DNA from: Bacteroidota bacterium
GTDB lineage: Bacteria > Bacteroidota > Bacteroidia > Chitinophagales > Saprospiraceae
Assembly: GCA_017858735.1 (NCBI GenBank)
Contig: JAFMBH010000012.1
Span: 1 to 61,808 of the forward strand
Reading direction: 5' to 3'
Length of the DNA: 61,808 nucleotides
Part shown: piece after piece, positions 50,287-59,481 of the stretch
How positions within the stretch are numbered: position 1 is the stretch's first letter
Layout of the letters: each line of letters opens with the position of its first letter
Notes under the pieces: generated by a model
Database searches by the model: none
The model's input: only the letters and a program-made list of their open reading frames with translations
What the model was told of the DNA's origin: nothing
Position numbers and translations under genes: made by a program

Positions 50287-52869
50287 ATGAGCGACCAAAC
50301 GCCTGAACTACCCGAAAATTCAGAGGCTCCTGATGAAATCATCAGCCTTCAAGGTATGTATCAGGATTATTTTCTTGATTATGCGTCTTATGTAATTCTT
50401 GAGCGAGCGGTGCCCGCTGTGTTGGATGGATTAAAACCCGTTCAACGAAGGATTTTGCATGCCATGAAAGAAATGGATGACGGCAGGTATAATAAGGTAG
50501 CCAATATTATTGGCCAAACCATGCAATATCATCCTCACGGTGATGCCGCCATTGGCGATGCCTTAGTGAACATGGGGCAAAAGGAACTGCTCATAGATAC
50601 GCAGGGAAATTGGGGGAATATCCTTACGGGAGATGGGGCTGCTGCCTCCCGATATATTGAGGCAAGACCTACTAAATTTGCCCTTGAAATAGCATTTAAT
50701 CCGCAAACTACCGAATGGCAACTGTCTTATGACGGTAGAAAAAGAGAGCCTATTCATCTTCCTGTTAAATTTCCTCTTCTTTTAGCTCAAGGAGCGGAGG
50801 GAATTGCCGTCGGTCTTTCCACGAAAATTCTACCTCATAATTTTATAGAAATCATTGAAGCGGCGATTAAAAGATTGAAAAACGAGGAAGTAATTATTTA
50901 TCCTGATTTTCAAACGGGTGGTTTCATTGATATAACTGATTATCAACAAGGTAAAAGAGGAAGTAGAGTAAAAGTTCGTGCTAAAATCGAAAAAACTGAT
51001 AAGAACGTTCTAATTGTCCGGGAATTACCCTTCGGCGTTACGACCTCTACCCTCATTGAAAGTATTATAAAAGCAAGCGATAAAGGAAAAATTAAAATAA
51101 AACAAGTCGTTGATAATACTGCAGAAAATGTAGAAATTGTCATCGATTTAGCTCCCGGCGTTTCTCCGGACGTTACTATTGACGCACTGTTTGCATTTAC
51201 CGATTGTGAGATTTCTATTGCGCCGAATGCATGTATTATTCAAAATGAAAAACCGCGTTTCCTCTCCGTTCAGGATTTACTGGACATTGCTGTCGATCAT
51301 ACCAAAGCACTCCTTAAGTTAGAACTGGAAATAAAGGAAAAAGAATTACTTGAAAAATGGCATCACTCAAGTCTGGAAAAAGTTTTTATTGAAAATAGAA
51401 TTTATCACGATATCGAGGAATGTGAAACCTGGGAAGCTGTTTTGGAAACCATTGCTATTGGATTAAAAAAATACGTAGTTGAGCCTCAGGAGATCATTGA
51501 ACCGTCGGACCATCGACTTAGATTGCTAAGATCCATTACACAAGACGATATTGCCCGTTTGACCGAAATTAAGATTAAAAGAATATCAAAATATAACACT
51601 TTTCAAGCAGATCAATTTATTGCTCAGCTGGAAAAAGATTTGGAAAGAGTACGTTTTGATCTGGCCCATTTAATAGATTATACCATTAACTATTATTCAA
51701 ACCTGTTAGAAAAATATGGAAAAGGCAGGGAACGAAAAACAAAAATTATCACGTTCGATGCCATCGCGGCTACCGAGGTTGTAGCAAATAACGCAAAACT
51801 ATATGCGAATAAAACGGATGGCTTTGTTGGTTATGGTCTTAAGAAAGATGAATTTATCAGTGATTGTTCCGATATTGACGACATCATAGTTTTCAGAAAT
51901 GATGGTTATTTCCTGGTAACCCGAATTGCGGAAAAAACTTTTGTTGGTAAGGACATCATTCACGTGGCCGTTTGGAAAAAGAATGATGAACGAACTACTT
52001 ATAATGCCGTCTATACAGATGGAGCGAGTGCAAAATCTTTTGTAAAGCGATTCAACGTTACGGCGATTACAAGAGATAAGGAATACCCAATTACTCAGGA
52101 AACAAAGGGTAGCAAACTTCATTATTTCTCCGTAAATCCTAATGGTGAAGCGGAGGTAATTCACGTTCAGCTAAGCCTGGGCTGTAAAGCAAAAATTAAA
52201 ATGTTTGAGTTTAATTTTGCGGAATTAGCGATAAAAGGAAGGTCCTCGCAGGGAAACATGCTGACGAAATACCCCTTGCGGAATATCAAGTTAAAGACAG
52301 CGGGAAGATCGACTATCGGTGCATTGAAAATTTGGTTAGACGAAGTTTCCGGCAGACTAAATACGGAAAATAGAGGCCGATTCCTTGGTGAATTCGATAC
52401 GGGTGATGAGCTATTGATCCTTTACAAAAATGGGAGCTATATTACAACCCCGCTTGATATTACCAAAAGATTTCAGTCCGACGATTTTCTTTATATCGGC
52501 CAATGTAACCGGGCAGATGACACCATTACCGCGGTGCACTATGATGGGCATAAAGGGTGGACTATGGTAAAAAGGTTCCACATAGAAACGACACAGGCCG
52601 ATCAACGATTCAGTTATTTGACCGATCATCCCGAATCTCAATTGCTCTTTTTAAGTGTTGAACCCTCCCCAAGAATTAAATTTCAAATTAAAGTGGGGAA
52701 TAAAAAATCAGAGGGAGAAGCGTTGTTAACTGACATTGTCGATATAAAAGGGTGGAAAGCTGTTGGAAATCGCTTAAGTGACAAAAAAATCAGTGATATT
52801 GAAGTTATCGAACCACTTGACACGGAAGAACCGCCTATTGTGGAAGAGGGACAACAAACTCTTTTTTAA
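50287..52869 (+). CDS. parC: DNA topoisomerase IV subunit A (gyrase/topo IV A family)
   Basis: The DNA-cleaving subunit that decatenates chromosomes with ParE. It has 860 residues. The active-site tyrosine is Y123 in ASRYIEARP. The winged-helix domain contains ILHAMKEMDDGRYNKVANIIGQTMQYHPHGDAAIGDAL, quoted only in part as YHPHGDA. A C-terminal beta-pinwheel (about 520-830) follows, with degenerate repeats and no classic GyrA box. The Bacteroidota ParC-type start (EIISLQGMYQDYFLDYASYV) favours ParC over GyrA. ParE is not in the window. Confidence 0.93.
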   Translation: MSDQTPELPENSEAPDEIISLQGMYQDYFLDYASYVILERAVPAVLDGLKPVQRRILHAMKEMDDGRYNKVANIIGQTMQYHPHGDAAIGDALVNMGQKELLIDTQGNWGNILTGDGAAASRYIEARPTKFALEIAFNPQTTEWQLSYDGRKREPIHLPVKFPLLLAQGAEGIAVGLSTKILPHNFIEIIEAAIKRLKNEEVIIYPDFQTGGFIDITDYQQGKRGSRVKVRAKIEKTDKNVLIVRELPFGVTTSTLIESIIKASDKGKIKIKQVVDNTAENVEIVIDLAPGVSPDVTIDALFAFTDCEISIAPNACIIQNEKPRFLSVQDLLDIAVDHTKALLKLELEIKEKELLEKWHHSSLEKVFIENRIYHDIEECETWEAVLETIAIGLKKYVVEPQEIIEPSDHRLRLLRSITQDDIARLTEIKIKRISKYNTFQADQFIAQLEKDLERVRFDLAHLIDYTINYYSNLLEKYGKGRERKTKIITFDAIAATEVVANNAKLYANKTDGFVGYGLKKDEFISDCSDIDDIIVFRNDGYFLVTRIAEKTFVGKDIIHVAVWKKNDERTTYNAVYTDGASAKSFVKRFNVTAITRDKEYPITQETKGSKLHYFSVNPNGEAEVIHVQLSLGCKAKIKMFEFNFAELAIKGRSSQGNMLTKYPLRNIKLKTAGRSTIGALKIWLDEVSGRLNTENRGRFLGEFDTGDELLILYKNGSYITTPLDITKRFQSDDFLYIGQCNRADDTITAVHYDGHKGWTMVKRFHIETTQADQRFSYLTDHPESQLLFLSVEPSPRIKFQIKVGNKKSEGEALLTDIVDIKGWKAVGNRLSDKKISDIEVIEPLDTEEPPIVEEGQQTLF

Positions 52870-52958
52870 GGTTAAGTCGTTTTAATTGTTCGTTATTATA
52901 GGGTTGATTAAAATGTTTGTACCTTTATTTTATCATACACAAGATTTATATTACTGAT

Positions 52959-55538
52959 ATGAATAATACCTATTTTAAAAAAATAGCTCCTTATGTTTTA
53001 GGACTATTAATACTTTTTCTGGTCAACTATATCTATTTTTTACCTCAATTCCAGGGGAAGCAAGTACTACAAGGTGACATTGTCTCATATACCGGTGCTT
53101 ACGGGGAAATTGCTAAATATTGGGCGGAAAAAGGAGAACAGTTATTCTGGACAAACTCCATGTTTGGGGGAATGCCCACTTTTATGATTGGTGTCAGCCT
53201 CAAATCGTTTTATTTAGACTGGGTACCCCGAATCCTTTCCTTTGATATTTATTATCCTATGGGGGTATTTTTAGCGCAAATGATTGCTTTTTTCATTATG
53301 ACCTCTGTCATGGGCATTCATCCTATGATTGGTATTATTGGAGCAATCGCTTTTGGGTTTACCACAAATAATTTTGTTCTTTTTGAGGCAGGTCATAACT
53401 CAAAACTGGGAACCATTGTGTTTAATCCGCTGGTCATAGCCGGACTCTACACGATATATAAACATAAGAAATATCTTCTTGGTGGCGTATTATTTTCTGC
53501 AGCAACAGCAAATTCCTTAAACGCTAATCACCCACAGATGACCTTTTATTTTGTCATAACCTGCGTTATATTAGCTATAGTCTGGCTGGTTGAATCTATA
53601 AAAGAAAAAGAAATAAACCATCTTTTAAAAACCATAGCCACAGTAATCATTGGAGCCTCCATTAGTTTAGCTGCAACTTCCTCTACCTGGTTAATGGCCC
53701 TTGATTATTCAAAAGATTCTTTAAGAGGTAATCCAATTCTTACCGACGAATCAGCCGTTAGTTCTATCAGCACAGAGGTGTCAAATAATGCTCCTTCCAG
53801 TGAAGCGGCGGGAGAATCAGGCCTTGCTTGGGACTATGCAATGATGTGGAGCAATAAATCACAAGATTTACTTAGTGTTCTCATTCCTTTTGCAGCTGGT
53901 GGAAGTTCGGGTGAAACAACAAAGGAAGGCGCAACATTTAAGCTTTTAGTTGACAATGGTGCTAAAACAAATGAAGATGGGAAAATGGGTTTACCCTTTT
54001 ACTGGGGTGGCTTGCCTTTTACGAGCGGTCCTAATTATTTAGGGGCTGTCATGATTTTCCTTTTCACCTTCGGCTTTTTTATAGAAAAAGGTGGCCTGCG
54101 CTGGTGGGCTTTAATTTCTATATTGCTAACTCTTTTTCTCTCCATGGGACAACATTTTGAGACCTTGCAAAGATTATTCTTTGACTTTGTTCCCTTTTAT
54201 AATAAGTTCAGAGCGCCTAGCTCAATATTAACAATAACCCCATTTTTTCTACCTATTTTAGGGTTATTTGCTATTAATAAGCTTTGTTACCAAAAGTATT
54301 CACCAGAAAGTGTAAAAAAAGCTCTAATTTATTCTTTTTCAATCATTGGCGGATTGACTTTATTTTTAGCCTTGTTCGCCACTTCCTTTTTCGACTTCAA
54401 AGGCCCAAGTGACGGTCAACTTCAACCCATTGTACTAACCAATATTATCCAGGATAGGATTGATTTTTTTAAAGCAGACGCGTTCAGATCTCTTTATTTT
54501 ATTGGAGCGGCAGCCCTGGCTATCTTCTTGTTCACACGAAACTGGATAAAACCAACCATTTTAATCGTTGCTCTGGGTTTTCTTACCCTATTAGATCATT
54601 GGTCTGTGGGTCAAAGATATCTTGGAAAATCAAGCTTTAATAATCCCGCAACAACGGATACTCCGTTGAAAGAAAGGCCAGCTGATAAAGAGATTTCTTC
54701 CTTAGAAAAAAGTAGAGGCGATTATCGCGTTCTGGACTTAGCGGTATCCACTTTTGGAAATTCTACGACCAGTTTTTACCATAACACCATTGGTGGCTAT
54801 CATGCAGCTAAACTGATGCGATACAATGATATCATTGAAAAGCAAATAAGCAACAATAATCAGAATGTGATTAATATGCTAAATGCAAAATATATCATTA
54901 AACAAGACCAAACCGTTTCTCAAAATCCTTTGGCTTGCGGAACCTCCTGGTTTGTGGACACGCTGCTCAAAGTAAATTCGCCGAACGAAGAAATGGCCGC
55001 CCTGAACAATTTTAATCCACAGGAAGTTGCCATTATTTTAGATAATGAGTTTAATGGCTATGCAGGAAATTTTGATCCTCAAAAAGGGGGAGAAATAAAA
55101 CTCACCCAGTATGACCCTCAAAATTTAATCTATTCATATACTGCAACTTCCCCTCAATTTGCTGTGTTTTCTGAAATTTGGTACGGCCCCGATAAAGGTT
55201 GGCAAGCATTTATAGATGACAAGCCGGTAGATCACGTAAGAGTAAATTACCTGCTCAGAGGTCTAAAAGTTCCCGAGGGAAAACATACGATTGCCTTCCG
55301 TTTTAAACCAGTAAAAATTCAGCAGTATATAACCATTTCTAGAGCGGCATCAGGATTATTGATGGTTGCACTTCTTGGTATGATTGGATGGATGGGCTTC
55401 AATTTTTATAAAAACCCTGGGGAACCAAATCCATTCCCCAATGCTCCAGTAAAACCTAAAGCACCCGTAATCAGAGATACAAAACCTTCTCCGAAACCTT
55501 CTGCACCGCAGCAGAAAAAATCTGGAAAGAAAATTTAA
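52959..55538 (+). CDS. YfhO-like multi-pass membrane protein
   Basis: ATG 52959 (MNNTYFKKIAPYVLGLLILFLVNY) gives about 859 residues; the upstream TTG codon is less likely. It has about 11-12 transmembrane helices, a conserved early loop QGDIVSYTGAYGEIAKYWAEKG and NSMFGGMPTFMIG. A soluble C-terminal domain (FSEIWYGPDKGWQAFIDDKPVDHVRVNYLLRG) is followed by a final helix and a Pro/Lys-rich tail. These features match the YfhO/DUF6044-type family of GT-C-like membrane proteins, some linked to glycosylation of envelope polymers. The reaction is unknown. It is followed by galK after 20 bases. Confidence 0.85.
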   Translation: MNNTYFKKIAPYVLGLLILFLVNYIYFLPQFQGKQVLQGDIVSYTGAYGEIAKYWAEKGEQLFWTNSMFGGMPTFMIGVSLKSFYLDWVPRILSFDIYYPMGVFLAQMIAFFIMTSVMGIHPMIGIIGAIAFGFTTNNFVLFEAGHNSKLGTIVFNPLVIAGLYTIYKHKKYLLGGVLFSAATANSLNANHPQMTFYFVITCVILAIVWLVESIKEKEINHLLKTIATVIIGASISLAATSSTWLMALDYSKDSLRGNPILTDESAVSSISTEVSNNAPSSEAAGESGLAWDYAMMWSNKSQDLLSVLIPFAAGGSSGETTKEGATFKLLVDNGAKTNEDGKMGLPFYWGGLPFTSGPNYLGAVMIFLFTFGFFIEKGGLRWWALISILLTLFLSMGQHFETLQRLFFDFVPFYNKFRAPSSILTITPFFLPILGLFAINKLCYQKYSPESVKKALIYSFSIIGGLTLFLALFATSFFDFKGPSDGQLQPIVLTNIIQDRIDFFKADAFRSLYFIGAAALAIFLFTRNWIKPTILIVALGFLTLLDHWSVGQRYLGKSSFNNPATTDTPLKERPADKEISSLEKSRGDYRVLDLAVSTFGNSTTSFYHNTIGGYHAAKLMRYNDIIEKQISNNNQNVINMLNAKYIIKQDQTVSQNPLACGTSWFVDTLLKVNSPNEEMAALNNFNPQEVAIILDNEFNGYAGNFDPQKGGEIKLTQYDPQNLIYSYTATSPQFAVFSEIWYGPDKGWQAFIDDKPVDHVRVNYLLRGLKVPEGKHTIAFRFKPVKIQQYITISRAASGLLMVALLGMIGWMGFNFYKNPGEPNPFPNAPVKPKAPVIRDTKPSPKPSAPQQKKSGKKI

Positions 55539-55558
55539 TACACTTGAATAAGAGGGAA

Positions 55559-56662
55559 ATGGTTACTGCCTTTGCACCGGGAAGAATAAATCTGATTGGA
55601 GAACATACCGATTATAACAACGGATTTGTTCTTCCCGCTGCCATAAAGCAAAAAATAACCTTTTCGGTTACTCCGAATACGTCAGAAAGTTTAGGTACTA
55701 TCACTGCCCTTGATTTGGGTGAAACCATTTCATTTGACTTAAATCATTTAACACCAATTCCCCATTCCTGGTCAAATTATGTACTGGGGCTTTGTCATGA
55801 AATCATAAAATCAGGGTCGAAGTTGACTGGATTTGACGGTTCTTTTGGCGGCGATATTCCCATTGGTGCTGGCCTAAGTTCATCCGCAGCGCTCCTTTGC
55901 AGTGCTGCTACTGCGCTGGATAAATGCTTCCATTTGAATAAGTCGAAAGAGGAATGGATGTACCTGACGCAAAAAGCAGAACACCATTTTGTTGGTACAA
56001 ATTGTGGCTTAATGGACATGTTTGCCAGTTTACACGGCAAGAAAAATCATCTGATGCTCTTTGATTGTCAGCATATCAATTTTCAATATGTTCCTTTTGA
56101 CCTTAAAAACTTTCATTTAATTTTGTTAAATACCCAGGTTAGCCATCAATTAGCTTCTTCTGAATACAATACCCGACGGAAAGAATGTGAGGAAGTGGTA
56201 TCTGTTGTAAGGAATAATGGTGCCGATGTTTCTTCCTTAAGAGATGTATTGATGGCTGTGCTCAATGAAAATAGAAAAAGCCTTTCGGATACTATTTTCA
56301 AAAGGGCTAAATATGTAATTGAGGAAAATGCGAGAGTGCTAAAAGCTGTGCATAATCTTGAAAATGGTGACATTAAATCATTGGGAGAATTACTCTATGA
56401 AACCCATTACGGTCTTAAAAATGACTATGAAGTAAGCTGCCAGGAACTGGATTTTCTGGTATCTTTTACTGAAAATATACCCGAAGTAGCCGGGGCCAGA
56501 ATGATGGGAGGCGGTTTTGGAGGCTGTACCCTGAATCTGGTGGAAAAAGATGCTTCCTCTGCCTTTCTCTCCAAAATGAAAGCAGCTTATTTTAATGCCT
56601 TTGGTATAGAACTCCCTCATTATTTCGTTGAACCATCAGACGGCGCTACCTTATTGTCTTAA
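55559..56662 (+). CDS. galK: Galactokinase
   Basis: Phosphorylates alpha-D-galactose to galactose 1-phosphate in the Leloir pathway. ATG 55559 gives 368 residues and the usual start VTAFAPGRINLIGEHTDYN. The GHMP ATP-binding motif GDIPIGAGLSSSAALL (about 104-119) and the third motif GARMMGGGFGGC are present. No galT, galE or galM lies in the window. It is flanked by the YfhO-like gene (20 bases upstream) and pheT. Confidence 0.94.
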   Translation: MVTAFAPGRINLIGEHTDYNNGFVLPAAIKQKITFSVTPNTSESLGTITALDLGETISFDLNHLTPIPHSWSNYVLGLCHEIIKSGSKLTGFDGSFGGDIPIGAGLSSSAALLCSAATALDKCFHLNKSKEEWMYLTQKAEHHFVGTNCGLMDMFASLHGKKNHLMLFDCQHINFQYVPFDLKNFHLILLNTQVSHQLASSEYNTRRKECEEVVSVVRNNGADVSSLRDVLMAVLNENRKSLSDTIFKRAKYVIEENARVLKAVHNLENGDIKSLGELLYETHYGLKNDYEVSCQELDFLVSFTENIPEVAGARMMGGGFGGCTLNLVEKDASSAFLSKMKAAYFNAFGIELPHYFVEPSDGATLLS

Positions 56663-56686
56663 ATAGTCATATTTTTACTATATTTG
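56654..56686 (+). promoter_or_regulatory. Putative promoter for pheT, overlapping the end of galK
   Basis: TTG (56654-56656), 22 bases, then TATATTTG (56679-56686). The box ends 39 bases before ATG 56726. It indicates that pheT can be transcribed separately from galK. Confidence 0.55.
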
Positions 56687-56725
56687 CCGCCGTATTTTAG
56701 CATAAAAAAGGCAAATAGTTCCCTT

Positions 56726-59173
56726 ATGAAAGTATCTTTTAATTGGTTAAAACAGTACTTAGATATCCCTTTAACTGCCATTGAAACAGCAGATTTACTT
56801 ACGGACATTGGGCTCGAAGTAGAAGGAATGGAGGAAGTGGAATCCATTCAGGGCGGCTTGAAAGGCGTGGTCGTTGGTGAGGTGCTTACCTGCGAAAAAC
56901 ACCCCAATGCAGATAAATTATCACTGACATCTGTCAATATTGGGGGTGAAATTCCTCTGTCCATCGTATGTGGTGCTCCGAATGTTGCTGCTGGTCAAAA
57001 AGTATTGGTAGCTAAAGTAGGCACTACGCTCTATCCGTCAGAAGGTGAACCCATAACCCTTAAACAAAGTAAAATAAGAGGTGAACTTTCTCAAGGCATG
57101 ATTTGTGCCGAAGATGAGCTTGGCCTGGGTCATGACCATAATGGAATATTGGTTTTACCTGCTAAAACACCCATAGGTTTAGAAGCAGCTAACTATTTTG
57201 ATTTAGCTTCTGATACTGTTTTTGAAGTGAATCTTACACCTAACAGGTCAGACGCTACCTGTCATTTAGGGGTTGCCAGAGATTTATATGCTGGGCTAAC
57301 AGTACATCATAACTATCATGGCCAACTTAAATGGCCTTCGGTGGAAAACTTCAAATCTACCCTTTCCGTTAAACCTATGGAAATTTCTATCGCCGATAGT
57401 GATTTTTGTCCACGGTATTCAGGTATCATTTTAAAAAATATAAAAGTAGCTGAATCTCCCGAATGGTTGAAACTAAAGTTGAAGGCCGTCGGCGTAAGAC
57501 CCATTAATAATGTGGTAGATATAACAAATTATGTCTTACATGAACTTGGTCAACCCCTCCACGCTTTCGATTTAAAGGCTATTCCTTCAGGCAAAATTAC
57601 GGTTCGAACCTTACCTGAAGGCACAAATATGTTAACTTTAGACTCGCAGGAAAGAAAATTAACGGGTGAGGAATTAATCATTTGTGGTGGCGATGATTAC
57701 CCGATGTGTATTGCCGGCGTATTCGGTGGCTTACATTCCGGGGTTCAAGCTGATACTACGGATATTTTTCTGGAGTCTGCTCATTTTCAAGCTAAATCGA
57801 TTCGTCGAACAAGTATGAAGCATAATTTGAGAACGGATGCTGCGAAGGTTTACGAAAAAGGTAGCGACCCGGAAATAACGGTCTTTGCACTTAAAAGAGC
57901 TGCCTTGCTACTCCAGGAACTGGCGAATGCTGACATTGCGTCCGAAATAACCGATATTTACACTCATCCTACCCCTCCAGTAAAAATAGACCTTTCATTC
58001 GGTTACGTCAGAGAATTGACTGGCGCACCCATTACCAATGAGGAAATCATCCATATTTTAAGCCTGTTGGATATGGCACCTATTTTCCAAAATGATGAAA
58101 TGTGTACCGTTAATGTTCCAAAAAATAAATCGGATGTATTGAGGCCGGCAGATTTGGTAGAAGAAATACTAAGGATTTACGGTTTCAACCGGGTTCCATT
58201 TCCCGATGCCATGCGAACTACCTTAAGTTCGGCGCCAAAACCCGATAGAAATCAAATCAATAGTTTAATATCAGAACTTTTAACAGGCATAGGATGTAGT
58301 GAAATGATGGCCGTTTCTTTGTCCCAATCAGCTTACTACAAAACATATAGCTGGAATATCAAAGAAGAAGAATTGGTATTTATTCATAATACTTCCCATG
58401 CCCTGCTCGATATTATGCGACCTGAGATGGCGATGAGCGGTCTGGAAGTTATTTTGCATAACCAAAACAGACAGCAAAATAATGTTAAACTTTTTGAATG
58501 GGGCAAATCCTATATTCAGACACCAGAAAGTATAAGAGAGACTAGTCATTTAACTTTATTTCTCTCGGGAGACCAGCATACTGAAAACTGGAACCACACC
58601 GGGCAAGGCAAATCAAATTTTTATAGCCTTAAAGGTATTGTTTTTTCCGTACTTGCCAGACTTGGTATTCAAGGATTAGAAGAAGAGGTTTTTCAAGATG
58701 AAGCCCCCTTCGAATATGGAATACATTTAAAACAAGGTAGTAAAATATATGTCAGTTTTGGAAAATTGAGTTCAAAACTTACTCAATCTTTTAGTTTGAG
58801 AGAAGAGATATTTTATGCCCAGTTTTATTGGGATATTTGTTTGCAAAAAACGGTTAATCAAAAAATTAAGTTTAAGGAAATAAGTCGATTCCCAAGTATT
58901 AGGAGAGATTTAGCTTTAATAGTTGATAATTCAATTAAATTTTCCGATATTGTGAGCATTGCTAAAAAATTAGGCAAAAAACAGATCGTTCAGATAAATC
59001 TGTTTGATGTTTATGAAAATGAAAAACAACTTGGCAAAGGAAAACGTTCCTATGCAGTAAGTTTTACCTTCGAAAACTTGGAGAAAACACTTCAAGACAA
59101 AGAAGTAGATACTATTATTGAAAATTTATTAACTGCTTATCAATCTGAATTAGGCGCTTATTTACGAAAATAA
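56726..59173 (+). CDS. pheT: Phenylalanine-tRNA ligase beta subunit
   Basis: The beta subunit of the alpha2-beta2 synthetase that charges tRNA-Phe; it holds editing and tRNA-binding functions. ATG 56726 (MKVSFNWLKQYLDIPL) gives 815 residues; the TTG 14 codons upstream overlaps the promoter. Domains in order: N-terminal fold, tRNA-binding OB domain (about 40-150), B3/4 editing domain (about 200-390), B5 domains (about 400-480), catalytic-like core (about 490-700) and the C-terminal FDX-ACB domain (ISRFPSIRRDLALIVD, about 720-815). The alpha subunit gene pheS is not nearby. Confidence 0.96.
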   Translation: MKVSFNWLKQYLDIPLTAIETADLLTDIGLEVEGMEEVESIQGGLKGVVVGEVLTCEKHPNADKLSLTSVNIGGEIPLSIVCGAPNVAAGQKVLVAKVGTTLYPSEGEPITLKQSKIRGELSQGMICAEDELGLGHDHNGILVLPAKTPIGLEAANYFDLASDTVFEVNLTPNRSDATCHLGVARDLYAGLTVHHNYHGQLKWPSVENFKSTLSVKPMEISIADSDFCPRYSGIILKNIKVAESPEWLKLKLKAVGVRPINNVVDITNYVLHELGQPLHAFDLKAIPSGKITVRTLPEGTNMLTLDSQERKLTGEELIICGGDDYPMCIAGVFGGLHSGVQADTTDIFLESAHFQAKSIRRTSMKHNLRTDAAKVYEKGSDPEITVFALKRAALLLQELANADIASEITDIYTHPTPPVKIDLSFGYVRELTGAPITNEEIIHILSLLDMAPIFQNDEMCTVNVPKNKSDVLRPADLVEEILRIYGFNRVPFPDAMRTTLSSAPKPDRNQINSLISELLTGIGCSEMMAVSLSQSAYYKTYSWNIKEEELVFIHNTSHALLDIMRPEMAMSGLEVILHNQNRQQNNVKLFEWGKSYIQTPESIRETSHLTLFLSGDQHTENWNHTGQGKSNFYSLKGIVFSVLARLGIQGLEEEVFQDEAPFEYGIHLKQGSKIYVSFGKLSSKLTQSFSLREEIFYAQFYWDICLQKTVNQKIKFKEISRFPSIRRDLALIVDNSIKFSDIVSIAKKLGKKQIVQINLFDVYENEKQLGKGKRSYAVSFTFENLEKTLQDKEVDTIIENLLTAYQSELGAYLRK

Positions 59174-59249
59174 CCAGGTTAAATAACGCTTTTAAAGGTT
59201 GGAGCAAAAAGTTGAGGTGTCTGAAAAACACCCCGGAATTACTGTCCAC

Positions 59250-59395
59250 TGTGGAAATAAATATATACCAGCTGTCGCTAAATATCGATAGCATTATAGG
59301 TTTTACATTTAATAAATCGAGCTTGCTGGAATCACTCTCTCTATGTGCCTTCCGGCCTTAGAGTGTTTATGCTTTTACCTCGAATTATTTCCACA
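59250..59395 (+). ncRNA. Structured RNA candidate, possibly 6S RNA, between pheT and rny
   Basis: The 308-base gap between pheT and rny holds no gene but a strong fold. A perfect 11-pair closing stem TGTGGAAATAA (59250-59260) / TTATTTCCACA (59385-59395) encloses smaller hairpins: GCTGTCG/CGATAGC (59271-59292) and CACTCT/AGAGTG (59333-59364). A hairpin GGTGT/ACACC sits just upstream. From memory, 6S RNA of Bacteroidota often lies directly before rny (with zapA), and a rod with a closing stem and a central open region is its plan. The identity needs a covariance model; a cis-acting rny leader is the alternative. The zapA gene is absent here. Confidence 0.5.
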
Positions 59396-59428
59396 ATTAA
59401 AATAGTTATTCTGGTAAATCAAAATATT

Positions 59429-59455
59429 CGGATGTTTTATCCGGGTGTTTTTTTT
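59429..59455 (+). terminator. Intrinsic terminator in the rny leader
   Basis: A short GC hairpin CGGAT-GTTTT-ATCCG (two further G:T pairs possible) is followed by GGTG and a run of eight T (59448-59455). It ends only 26 bases before the rny ATG, so it could end the structured RNA or pheT transcript, or act as an attenuator of rny. Confidence 0.65.
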
Positions 59456-59481
59456 GTTCATTATTAAAGAATTTTACCATT

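Noticed and set aside
59174-59481. A zapA-like gene before rny, expected from synteny
   Set aside because: No reading frame of suitable length or sequence exists in this gap; only the structured RNA candidate and a terminator are seen.
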